11,040 bases of DNA from Caryophanales bacterium UBA2753 (GTDB taxonomy: Bacteria; Bacillota_I; Bacilli_A; RFN20; CAG-826). Positions 1 to 6,251 of this stretch are shown here, one piece after another. The stretch's first letter is position 1; each line of letters begins with the position of its first letter. Both the position numbers and the translations under genes were made by a program. Below the pieces are notes generated by a model. It searched no databases and was not told the origin of the DNA. It worked only from the letters and a program-made list of their open reading frames with translations. Where the stretch lies: NCBI GenBank assembly GCA_002353275.1, contig DEJH01000024.1, positions 1 to 11,040 on the forward strand. The letters run 5' to 3'.

Positions 1-1
1 A

Positions 2-352
2 ATAATTTTAAAAAAATGTTTAACAGATGAATTAGGATTTTCCAATTTAAAAACTAATGGATTTGAACCTACTTATAATTTGTTTAAAAAAGAAAATAAA
101 ATTATTGTAAGGCTTGAGTTGCCTGGAAATATTATTAATTTTGTTACTGATATTAAAATTGAGGGGCCATATAATATAATTAAAATAACAGGGGAGAAAA
201 AAAAAGACAAAGAACCTAAAAATGAAAAAGACAATATATTTAATACAAGAGAATATGGAAGCTTTACTTTAGAAATTCCTTTAAAAATGGAAGATTATTT
301 ATTAATTAATAAAAAGCCATCAAATTCTTTAATTATTCAAATAAATTCCTAA
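2..352 (+). CDS. Hsp20/alpha-crystallin-like protein, 5' end outside window
   Basis: This is the C-terminal part of a small-heat-shock-like protein. The frame is open from base 2 with no stop, so the gene very probably begins before the window. The TTG at 80 is only the first possible start inside it and would cut into the domain. Visible alpha-crystallin features are a LELPGN beta strand and loop, IIKITGEKKKDKE in the position of the usual LTISGERKEE, and REYGSFTLEIPLK in the position of ERxYGxFxRxxxLP. The family is known for ATP-independent chaperones that hold unfolding proteins; whether this one does so is inference. The C-terminal I-x-I tail is not convincing. Base composition is far more AT-rich than the genes after 565, which suggests another source. 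Its last 20 bases overlap the 3' end of the convergent acyltransferase fragment. I am confident of the domain and unsure of the host. Confidence 0.6.
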   Translation: MILKKCLTDELGFSNLKTNGFEPTYNLFKKENKIIVRLELPGNIINFVTDIKIEGPYNIIKITGEKKKDKEPKNEKDNIFNTREYGSFTLEIPLKMEDYLLINKKPSNSLIIQINS

Positions 353-593
353 ACTTTGTTTTTCCTAATACTTTTATCCCTAACAAGCATATAAATAAGC
401 ATATTATATAAATAATTATGCACCCATAAAATGTTTTATATTTTATCAATTTAATAAGGTTTCCAAAATAATGATGAACAGCTGGGTGTAAAAAATATAT
501 TCCTGTTGTTTTACTTGAAATTAATTTAATTATATTAATAATAAATTTAATGGCAAGGGTAATTCTATTTTCTGAAGTATCGATCGTTTCTTT
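333..593 (-). pseudogene. C-terminal fragment of an acyltransferase-3 family membrane O-acyltransferase
   Basis: A minus-strand frame stays open from 593 down to a TAA at 333-335 (87 codons) and has no plausible start. The peptide resembles the last two membrane segments of acyltransferase-3 (OafA/NolL-like) proteins: a GIYFLHPAV motif at 480-503, matching the family's GIYLIHP turn, then a hydrophobic helix (IIIYIICLFICLLG) at about 378-419, and the ending GKTKFRNLFE. Full proteins have about 330-380 residues and 10 or so helices, so roughly three quarters is missing. The family-like part seems to begin near 563, exactly where the CPBP gene stops (TAG at 565-567). The bases above 567 belong to that gene in another frame. 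The fragment shares the very low GC of the first 560 bases. It could be a true gene remnant or one side of an assembly chimera. Confidence 0.55.
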
Positions 594-1317
594 TTAAAAC
601 AAATAAATAAATGAGCAAAGCATATATTCCTACGATTACACCTATAACTACCGCTGTTAGATAGTAATAAGCTTCAGGAATTGCTAAATGGAAGATGTTC
701 TCCACCATAATGGTATTAAAGAAATTAAAGAGGAAATGGAAAATAATACAAGCTGGTAAAGAATATGTATATTCATAAATTAAAGCAAGTAATAGACCTA
801 ATCCAAAAGCGTAAACAACTTGAATAAGAACACTTATTAGTTGAGAGACTTGTGAAATATTAACGATGTTAATTAAGTGGAATAGGGCAAATATTGCAGC
901 GCTTCCAAATATACGTTTAATGGAAGAGACGTTGTTTAAGGAATTTTGAATAAAGAATCTGAATAAGAATTCTTCTAAAATCACACCAAGTAAATAGTAA
1001 ATAATGATTAATGGAAGCATTACTGAGTTAACGCTTACTCCAAAATTTAAACCAGCAATAGAAGCGGCGATGATGTTAGAAAAACATATGAGAACAAATG
1101 GTAAAAACAAACCTACATTTCGATAATTTGCAAACTTAAATATGTTGATTCTATTTCGCCAAATAACGTAAATATCATAACCAAGTAGAAGCGCTCTTAA
1201 ACCGATTCTAATAAGTAATCTAGTAAGTTCATCTGTTGTAATTAAATCAATAGGAAAAGAGTTAATAAAGATAAATAAAAGAGCAAAAAGAAGTAAATCA
1301 ACAAACCTAAATCTCAT
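565..1317 (-). CDS. CPBP family intramembrane metalloprotease
   Basis: This is a 250-residue integral membrane protein of the CPBP (CAAX prenyl protease 2/Abi, Rce1-like) family. All three family motifs are present in order: EEFLFR at 115-120 (EExxxR, catalytic Glu pair), FALFH at 143-147 (FxxxH) and HFLFN at 194-198 (HxxxN). They lie within about seven or eight hydrophobic segments. Family members are glutamate-type intramembrane proteases; bacterial ones have been tied to bacteriocin immunity or maturation, but the substrate here is unknown. The ATG start overlaps the end of lgt by 11 bases and has a GAGGAG ribosome site at 1328-1333, ten bases upstream, so it is translated from the lgt transcript. 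No bacteriocin-like peptide is seen nearby. The 3' end abuts the compositional break near 565, so the natural downstream DNA may be lost. The final residues look normal for the family length. Confidence 0.88.
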   Translation of the reverse strand: MRFRFVDLLLFALLFIFINSFPIDLITTDELTRLLIRIGLRALLLGYDIYVIWRNRINIFKFANYRNVGLFLPFVLICFSNIIAASIAGLNFGVSVNSVMLPLIIIYYLLGVILEEFLFRFFIQNSLNNVSSIKRIFGSAAIFALFHLINIVNISQVSQLISVLIQVVYAFGLGLLLALIYEYTYSLPACIIFHFLFNFFNTIMVENIFHLAIPEAYYYLTAVVIGVIVGIYALLIYLFVLKRNDRYFRK

Positions 1318-2077
1318 TGTCTCTTTTCTCCTCTGTAAAAATCTTCTTTTTGAATAAAGAGTAGACGAAAAATGCTCCGATTATCATCAGAATACACCAA
1401 TATTGAGAAGGGGATAATCCAGCGAGTTGTCCGCGTTCATCTCCTCTAAAAAATTCAATAATAAAGCGGAAAATGCCGTAAAAAACCATGTAAACAACGA
1501 AATTATAGGCAAAATCTTGTTTAAAGGCTAAAACGAGAAGTACACCACCTAAAATGAATAAATAGACACATTCAATAAGCTGAGTAGGCACTACCTCCGT
1601 ATCATGCCCCGGGAATAGGACGCCTTGACCTTGAGCAGTAGGAATACCATAGCAACATCCAGATAAGAAACAACCAATTCTACCAAAAGCGTGTCCAATA
1701 CAGATACAAGCGGGAGCAATAACTAAAATATGCTTAATGATCGGCTCATTATGTCTAAGATAGTAAACATGATATAAAAGGAGGAAAGTAGGCACTCCAG
1801 CAATTAACCCACCATAGAATGTCATTCCCCATGTCCAACTCTGAGGCTTGTTATTAACTGCGTGTTTAATTGCTTCATAGACATTTTCAAATAAAATCGC
1901 AAAAAGCACCCCGACAAAAACAGTTCCAAGAACTACAACCAATAAATCTAAGTAAGAACTTTCTTTAAGGCCTCTTTTATGAAGATAGATTATTAAAATA
2001 ATCGCAGCAGCGATTACTCCAATGATAATCATCATTGTCATCGAAAAACCTTTAATACCAAATAAATCAGGATACAT
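1307..2077 (-). CDS. lgt: Prolipoprotein diacylglyceryl transferase
   Basis: This 256-residue polytopic membrane enzyme moves diacylglycerol from phosphatidylglycerol to the lipobox cysteine of prelipoproteins, the first step of lipoprotein maturation at the outer face of the membrane. The Lgt signature is clear: GHAFGRIGCFLSGCCYG at 128-144, with the invariant Arg at 133, and a late FRFIIEFFRGDERG at 203-216 that carries the second essential Arg/Glu cluster. The usual HGGL motif reads YGGL at 88-91, so Tyr replaces the familiar His; I associate this with divergent Firmicutes Lgt proteins. The Cys-rich GCCYG ending is common in that group. The ATG at 2075-2077 is the only sensible start. It lacks a good ribosome site, and a TAGAAT box ends eight bases before it, so the mRNA may be nearly leaderless. 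The CPBP gene follows with an 11-base overlap. Confidence 0.92.
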   Translation of the reverse strand: MYPDLFGIKGFSMTMMIIIGVIAAAIILIIYLHKRGLKESSYLDLLVVVLGTVFVGVLFAILFENVYEAIKHAVNNKPQSWTWGMTFYGGLIAGVPTFLLLYHVYYLRHNEPIIKHILVIAPACICIGHAFGRIGCFLSGCCYGIPTAQGQGVLFPGHDTEVVPTQLIECVYLFILGGVLLVLAFKQDFAYNFVVYMVFYGIFRFIIEFFRGDERGQLAGLSPSQYWCILMIIGAFFVYSLFKKKIFTEEKRDNEI

Positions 2078-2085
2078 ACACGTTT

Positions 2086-2091
2086 ATTCTA
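2086..2091 (-). promoter_or_regulatory. Candidate -10 box for lgt
   Basis: The minus strand reads TAGAAT, ending eight bases before the lgt ATG, so transcription would begin within about two bases of the start codon. A weak TTCTTT lies 17 bases upstream as a possible -35. It overlaps the T-rich divergent region with arcC. This is sequence reading only; the -35 is poor. Confidence 0.35.
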
Positions 2092-2096
2092 CTCTC

Positions 2097-2111
2097 TTTT
2101 GATATTCAAAA
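2097..2111. repeat. 15-bp inverted repeat in the lgt/arcC divergent region
   Basis: The + strand reads TTTTGATATTCAAAA: six-base arms (TTTTGA/TCAAAA on the minus strand) around a three-base centre. It lies in the lgt/arcC divergent promoter region, between the weak -35 and the -10 suggested for lgt. It could be an operator. It contains TGAAT, which resembles half an ArgR box, but the match is too short to name a regulator. Confidence 0.35.
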
Positions 2112-2114
2112 GAA

Positions 2115-2127
2115 ATACAAGTTGTAT
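2115..2127. promoter_or_regulatory. Perfect 13-bp palindrome over the arcC -35
   Basis: ATACAAGTTGTAT is a perfect palindrome with six-base arms and one central base. Its right arm TTGTAT is the likely -35 of arcC, so a protein bound here would block that promoter. The same arm read on the other strand is also TTGTAT. A regulator site is inferred; the protein is unknown. Confidence 0.4.
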
Positions 2128-2149
2128 GAAAAGAAAAAAATGATATATT
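2122..2149 (+). promoter_or_regulatory. Sigma-A type promoter for arcC
   Basis: TTGTAT at 2122-2127, a 16-base spacer and TATATT at 2144-2149 form a reasonable housekeeping promoter. Start of transcription is expected near 2156, just before the ribosome site AAGAGAGG at 2157-2164, so the 5' leader is very short (about 17 bases). Confidence 0.55.
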
Positions 2150-2172
2150 AATTACGAAGAGAGGTTTATACG

Positions 2173-3087
2173 ATGAGATATGTCGTCAGTTTAGGCGGTA
2201 ATGCTTTAGGTAATAACGCCGAAGAACAAAAACTTTTAGTGAGCAATGTCGCAAAATACATTGTCAAATTAATGAAAGATGGCCATGAAGTGGTCATTGT
2301 TCATGGAAATGGTCCACAAGTTGGAATGATCAATAATGCTTTTAATGAAGCTAAAAGTGTTCCAGATATGCCATTCCCTGAATGTGGAGCAATGTCACAA
2401 GGATACATTGGCTTCCATTTACAAAATGCCTTACAAAACGAATTAAAGGCACAAGGTGTAAAAAGAAATGTCGCAACTGTAGTTACACAAGTCCTTGTTG
2501 ATAAAAATGATCCACTATTCCAAAACCCAACTAAACCAGTCGGTTCCTTTATGAGTAAGGAAGAAGCTGAAAAGGTTGCTAAGGAAAAGGGATACACCAT
2601 TAAAGAAGATGCTGGAAGAGGATATAGAAGAGTAGTCCCTTCACCACTTCCAATTGATATTGAAGAAAAAGAAGTTATCACTACTTTAGTGAAAAATGGA
2701 GATGTCGTTATCTGCGCTGGTGGAGGAGGTATTCCAGTCATCAAAGAAGGTCAAAAACTTGTAGGTGTCGCAGCGGTTATTGATAAAGACTATGCTTCTG
2801 CCCTAGTCGCTAAACTCGTAAAAGCTGACTATTTAGTGATCCTCACTGCTATTGATAATGTTTGCATTAATTACAAGCAACCAAATGAAAAGAAGCTTGG
2901 AAAAGTCTCTTTAAGCGAAATGAAAGAATACTTAAAAGGTGACTATTTTGCTAAGGGAAGTATGTATCCAAAAGTTAATGCCTGTGTCAAATTTTTGGAG
3001 CGTTGTCCAGGAAAGAAAGCGATTATCGCAGCATTAGAAAACGCTGCTCTTGCTTTTGAAGAAAAAAGCGGAACCTTAATTAAATAA
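2173..3087 (+). CDS. arcC: Carbamate kinase
   Basis: This 304-residue cytoplasmic enzyme of the amino-acid kinase fold interconverts carbamoyl phosphate + ADP with ATP + carbamate, which breaks down to ammonia and CO2. It is usually the ATP-yielding last step of arginine, agmatine or purine/allantoin catabolism. Diagnostic segments are SLGGNALG at 6-13, VHGNGPQVG at 43-51, the carbamate-kinase-specific AGRGYRRVVPSP at about 147-158, the ICAGGGGIPV loop at about 180-189, VIDKDYAS at about 202-209, and GSMYPKV near 262-268. Length and ends are complete. The ATG has AAGAGAGG eight bases upstream. No arginine deiminase, ornithine or putrescine carbamoyltransferase, or transporter is adjacent, so the source of carbamoyl phosphate is not shown; it may lie elsewhere in the genome. 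It is transcribed alone, divergently from lgt, and closed by a terminator. Confidence 0.95.
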   Translation: MRYVVSLGGNALGNNAEEQKLLVSNVAKYIVKLMKDGHEVVIVHGNGPQVGMINNAFNEAKSVPDMPFPECGAMSQGYIGFHLQNALQNELKAQGVKRNVATVVTQVLVDKNDPLFQNPTKPVGSFMSKEEAEKVAKEKGYTIKEDAGRGYRRVVPSPLPIDIEEKEVITTLVKNGDVVICAGGGGIPVIKEGQKLVGVAAVIDKDYASALVAKLVKADYLVILTAIDNVCINYKQPNEKKLGKVSLSEMKEYLKGDYFAKGSMYPKVNACVKFLERCPGKKAIIAALENAALAFEEKSGTLIK

Positions 3088-3097
3088 TTAAGCAATC

Positions 3098-3132
3098 TAA
3101 AAAAGAAATAGTGACATAGTCACTATTTTTTT
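3098..3132. terminator. Bidirectional Rho-independent terminator between arcC and the PHP gene
   Basis: A perfect ten-base stem, AAATAGTGAC at 3106-3115 and GTCACTATTT at 3119-3128, closes a three-base ATA loop. It is followed by a T run on the + strand (3126-3132) and preceded by an A run (3099-3104) that gives the T run for minus-strand transcripts. The TAG stop of the PHP gene (3123-3125) is inside the right arm. Confidence 0.85.
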
Positions 3133-3950
3133 ATACGTTCTCTATATTCTTTATATATCTCTTTAATGTCACTTAACTTAATATTACATTCCTTAATGAA
3201 TTTATTAAGTTTTTCTTCTAAATGTTTATCTCCAACTTCCCAAAGGAAATGGTAATCTCCACCATAGACAACTCTAATATTAGTCTTTGCTACCTTCTTC
3301 CAGAAATAACTAGCAGGATAACCAATATTTCCGTATGGTGCATTTTTTTCTTGTCGATATAGTCCGTGAATATTAATTTCAAATACTGCATTATTCTTAA
3401 TAGCACATTCAATTAATTCATCACTTAGTCTCTCTAACTCTGGAGTTACTTCTTTAGCAGAGATAAATAATAAATCAGGGTGGGCAATATATAAAAATAG
3501 GCCACTTCTTATCGCGTTATTGACTTCTTTGACATATTCTTCAAGATCTTCTATTTCGTCTCTAAAATGGTTCTTTACAAGGTGTATATAGTTTTTATTT
3601 TCGTCAAAACCATTATGTTGACCACAGATAAGATAATCAAATCCTTTTTCATATAATAAGGATTTATAATAATCCTCGAAAACTGAAGCATATTCACATT
3701 CAAAACCGAGATACATCTCTATTTCGTTAAGATGTTTCTTTTTAGCTTCTTTAAAGGCGTTAATATATCCTTCTAAGCAAGAATATTCACCTCTAGTTTT
3801 TGGTTCACTTACCCCAGGAAGAAATACATGATCAGACACACCATAGATTTTCATTCCATTTTTAATCGCTAAAGAAACATAATCTTCAATATCGCCTTCC
3901 GCATGATTACATCTAAATGTATGTGAATGAAATGTATAATCAATCTTCAT
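3123..3950 (-). CDS. PHP-domain phosphoesterase, histidinol-phosphatase (HisK-type) family
   Basis: This 275-residue cytoplasmic metal-dependent phosphatase has a PHP TIM-barrel fold. All expected metal ligands are visible: HSH at 8-10, H16, DH at 40-41, GFECE at 82-86, QH at 111-112, HPD at 157-159 and GDYH at 231-234. The family includes histidinol-phosphate phosphatase of histidine synthesis, but no his gene is present here; the neighbour is the serine operon, so the true substrate is open (phosphoserine is one possibility, inference only). A longer frame reaches a TTG at 3977, but that start lies inside the preceding terminator hairpin and adds nine unrelated residues. I choose the ATG at 3948-3950, where the protein begins MKIDYTFHSH as in its relatives. 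It has no ribosome site, and a TATAAT ends six bases upstream, suggesting a leaderless mRNA. Confidence 0.85.
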   Translation of the reverse strand: MKIDYTFHSHTFRCNHAEGDIEDYVSLAIKNGMKIYGVSDHVFLPGVSEPKTRGEYSCLEGYINAFKEAKKKHLNEIEMYLGFECEYASVFEDYYKSLLYEKGFDYLICGQHNGFDENKNYIHLVKNHFRDEIEDLEEYVKEVNNAIRSGLFLYIAHPDLLFISAKEVTPELERLSDELIECAIKNNAVFEINIHGLYRQEKNAPYGNIGYPASYFWKKVAKTNIRVVYGGDYHFLWEVGDKHLEEKLNKFIKECNIKLSDIKEIYKEYRERIKK

Positions 3951-3956
3951 GAGACA

Positions 3957-3962
3957 ATTATA
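3957..3962 (-). promoter_or_regulatory. Perfect -10 box (TATAAT) for the PHP gene
   Basis: The minus strand reads TTGTATAATTGTCTC and then ATG. TATAAT ends six bases before the ATG, so the +1 falls on or next to the start codon. No good -35 is present, because that position is filled by the terminator hairpin of the upstream operon. The box comes one base after the terminator's T run. Confidence 0.5.
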
Positions 3963-3963
3963 C

Positions 3964-3987
3964 AAAAAACCTCTCAAAATTGAGAGG
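3964..3987 (-). terminator. Rho-independent terminator of the gdhA-serA operon
   Basis: On the minus strand, CCTCTCA (3987-3981) and TGAGAGG (3976-3970) form a seven-base GC-rich stem with a four-base loop, followed by six T (3969-3964). It lies about 25 bases after the serA stop. Confidence 0.85.
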
Positions 3988-4011
3988 CTAATTGTAGATA
4001 TTGTTTGTTAA

Positions 4012-5154
4012 TTAGATAACAAGAACTTTGGTTACTCCAGAAACAGAAACATTACTTGGAGCTTTTTCTACTTCAAATAATGAAGCACCAAATTTACCTT
4101 TAACTCCGCTAATAGAGGCTTTAACTCCACATGGTTTAAGGGCTTCTAAGACTTCAGAATCAATTCCTTCTCTAACTTCATAAAGAACAACGACTCTTTT
4201 GCCTGTCACTTTATCTAAACATAAGTTTGGATAATTAACTGAATTAACGATATTACCGTGTTCGAGATATTGTTCGATTTGTTTAACTGCCATAACCGCA
4301 CAATTATCTTCAGCTTCTTCAGTAGAAGCACCTAAATGAGAAATAGCTATTACTCCTTCCATATTCGCAGTTTTTGCATTTGGGAAGTCAGTTACATATC
4401 TTCTTACTTTTCCACTAGCTAAGGCCTTAGCCATATCATCATCATTAACAAGAGCATCTCTTGCAGCGTTAATGATAATAACGCCATCTTTCATCTTGTT
4501 AAAGGTAGCTTCACATAACATACCTCTAGTAGCGTCCATTAATGGTACGTGAACAGTGATATAATCACTTCTTTGATATAATTCGTCACTACTAACGATT
4601 TCTACGCCTTTAAGTAATTCAGCATTTCTTTCTAATACTGCTTTGCTTGGTTCAACAGCGATAACTTTCATTCCAAGTTTTTTAGCGGAATCGGCAACTA
4701 AAGCACCAATCGCACCACAGCCAATAACGCCTAGGGTCTTGCCTAAAATCTCAGTTCCAGCGAATTTTGATTTCGCTTTTTCCATCGTTTTATTAATTTC
4801 TGGATCACCTTTATTTTCTTTGACCCATTCCATTGATCCACGGATATCTCTAGCCGCTAAAAGCATCATAGCAATGGTTAATTCTTTAACAGCATTGGCG
4901 TTAGCTCCAGGAGTGTTAAATACCATTACTCCTTTTTTGGCTAAATCTTCAAGTGGAATGTTATTAACTCCCGCTCCTGCTCTAGCGACACATAAAACAG
5001 ATTTAGGTAATTCCATTTCATGCATTACTGCGCTTCTTACAAGAATCGCATCAACTTTTTCGTTAAGTTCTTCACTAAGAGAATAATTCTTTGGAAGGAC
5101 AGCTAAACCAACAGGAGAAATTTTATTCAAACAATGAACTTTTCTTTCTTCCAT
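4012..5154 (-). CDS. serA: D-3-phosphoglycerate dehydrogenase, short Firmicutes type
   Basis: This 380-residue cytoplasmic enzyme oxidises 3-phosphoglycerate to 3-phosphohydroxypyruvate with NAD+, opening the phosphorylated serine pathway. The substrate-domain segment ARAGAGVNNI is at 57-66. The NAD-binding Rossmann motif GCGAIG is at 145-150, followed by an acidic residue (E168) that suits NAD+. Catalytic Arg lies in NAARDALV (R232) and catalytic His in SHLGASTEE (H273). The catalytic-Glu region reads TDFPN rather than DVFxxEP, which I believe is typical of this clostridial-type subgroup. Residues from about 310 form a degenerate ACT-like regulatory tail, so serine feedback is possible but not shown. 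The ATG overlaps the serC stop as TAATG, with GAGGAGG ten bases upstream inside serC, so the two are translationally coupled. It is the last gene of the operon. Confidence 0.93.
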   Translation of the reverse strand: MEERKVHCLNKISPVGLAVLPKNYSLSEELNEKVDAILVRSAVMHEMELPKSVLCVARAGAGVNNIPLEDLAKKGVMVFNTPGANANAVKELTIAMMLLAARDIRGSMEWVKENKGDPEINKTMEKAKSKFAGTEILGKTLGVIGCGAIGALVADSAKKLGMKVIAVEPSKAVLERNAELLKGVEIVSSDELYQRSDYITVHVPLMDATRGMLCEATFNKMKDGVIIINAARDALVNDDDMAKALASGKVRRYVTDFPNAKTANMEGVIAISHLGASTEEAEDNCAVMAVKQIEQYLEHGNIVNSVNYPNLCLDKVTGKRVVVLYEVREGIDSEVLEALKPCGVKASISGVKGKFGASLFEVEKAPSNVSVSGVTKVLVI

Positions 5155-6239
5155 TAGCGGTGAGCCTCCTCAAATTCTTTCATATAACTCACTAAAGCTT
5201 TAACTCCTTCAATTGGCATAGCGTTATAAATAGAGGCTCTTAAGCCACCAGTAGAACGGTGTCCTTTGAGGTTAGTGAATTTATATTTTTTCGCACCTTC
5301 TAAGAATTCAGCGTCAAGTTCATCACTTGGAGTTCTAAAGGTAACATTCATTAAAGAACGGGCTTCTTTATCAACACTAGCCTTATAGAATTTAGATGAA
5401 TCTAAATAATCATATAAGACTTTTGCTTTAGCTTCATTGAGTTCTTTCCTCTTCTCAAGACCACCAGTCTTAAGTAACCATTTGAAGACTTTGCCACAAA
5501 TATAAATACCATATGTTGGAGGGGTGTTATACATTGAACCATTTTCCACATGTGGAGCGTATCTTAAATAAACTGGAAGAGGAAGTTCAGCTGAACGCGC
5601 TACTAAATCTTCTCTAATGATAATAATTGTTACTCCAGCAGGACCGACATTCTTTTGCGCTCCAGCGTAAATCATTCCGAATTTCTTCACATCGATTGGT
5701 TCACTTAAGAAACAAGAAGACATATCACAAATTAATGGAATATTTCCGGTTTCTGGATATTCTTTAAATTTAGTGCCGTAAATTGTGTTATTGTCACACA
5801 TATAGACATAATCGGAATCTTTGTTAATTGGAAGATTCTTCATCGAAGGAATATATGCAAATTTACGATCTTCAGAAGAAGCAATCACTCTTACTTCTCC
5901 AAATAATTTCGCGTCTTGAATAGCTTTTTTAGTCCAAACACCAGTGTTAATGTAATCAGCCTTATGGTTGACTGTCATTAAGTTCATTGGAATCATTCCA
6001 AATTGAAGGGTTGCTCCTCCTTGGAGGAAAAGAACCTTATAATTATCAGGAATTCCTACAAGTTTTCTTAAATCAGCTTCAGCTTCATCAATGATTTGTT
6101 GATAGACCTTGCTTCTGTGGCTCATCTCCATGACGGACATTCCACATCCACGGTAATCAAGCATTTCTTCTGCGGCTTCTTTTAATACTTCCTCAGGAAG
6201 CATTGCTGGACCGGCAGAAAAGTTATAAATTCTTGCCAT
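5154..6239 (-). CDS. serC: Phosphoserine aminotransferase
   Basis: This 361-residue PLP-dependent class V aminotransferase converts 3-phosphohydroxypyruvate + glutamate to O-phosphoserine + 2-oxoglutarate in the cytoplasm. The N-terminus IYNFSAGPAMLPEEVL is the family signature. HRS at 41-43 binds the substrate phosphate, GGAT at 74-77 the PLP phosphate and W102 stacks on the PLP ring. The Schiff-base lysine is K196 in AGAQKNVGP. The late GHRSTGGLRASIYN (about 326-339) supplies further phosphate-binding His/Arg residues. Length is normal. The ATG has AAGGAG about eight bases upstream and follows the DUF1015 gene by 12 bases. Its glutamate need is met by gdhA at the head of the same operon. 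Confidence 0.96.
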   Translation of the reverse strand: MARIYNFSAGPAMLPEEVLKEAAEEMLDYRGCGMSVMEMSHRSKVYQQIIDEAEADLRKLVGIPDNYKVLFLQGGATLQFGMIPMNLMTVNHKADYINTGVWTKKAIQDAKLFGEVRVIASSEDRKFAYIPSMKNLPINKDSDYVYMCDNNTIYGTKFKEYPETGNIPLICDMSSCFLSEPIDVKKFGMIYAGAQKNVGPAGVTIIIIREDLVARSAELPLPVYLRYAPHVENGSMYNTPPTYGIYICGKVFKWLLKTGGLEKRKELNEAKAKVLYDYLDSSKFYKASVDKEARSLMNVTFRTPSDELDAEFLEGAKKYKFTNLKGHRSTGGLRASIYNAMPIEGVKALVSYMKEFEEAHR

Positions 6240-6251
6240 AAAATTTCTCCT

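Noticed and set aside
80..82. TTG at 80 as the true start of the Hsp20-like gene
   Set aside because: The frame is open to the window edge and domain-like sequence (GFEPTYN) lies upstream of it; no ribosome site is seen.
2301..2744. 147-codon open frame on the minus strand within arcC
   Set aside because: It is a shadow of arcC, with low-complexity Pro/Ser/Thr composition and no family-like motif or ribosome site.
3951..3977. TTG start adding nine residues to the PHP protein
   Set aside because: The TTG and following codons lie in the terminator hairpin of the upstream operon; homologues begin at the MKIDYTFHSH methionine.
4643..5086. 147-codon open frame on the plus strand within serA
   Set aside because: Antisense shadow of a clearly recognised gene; its composition reflects the complement of serA codons.
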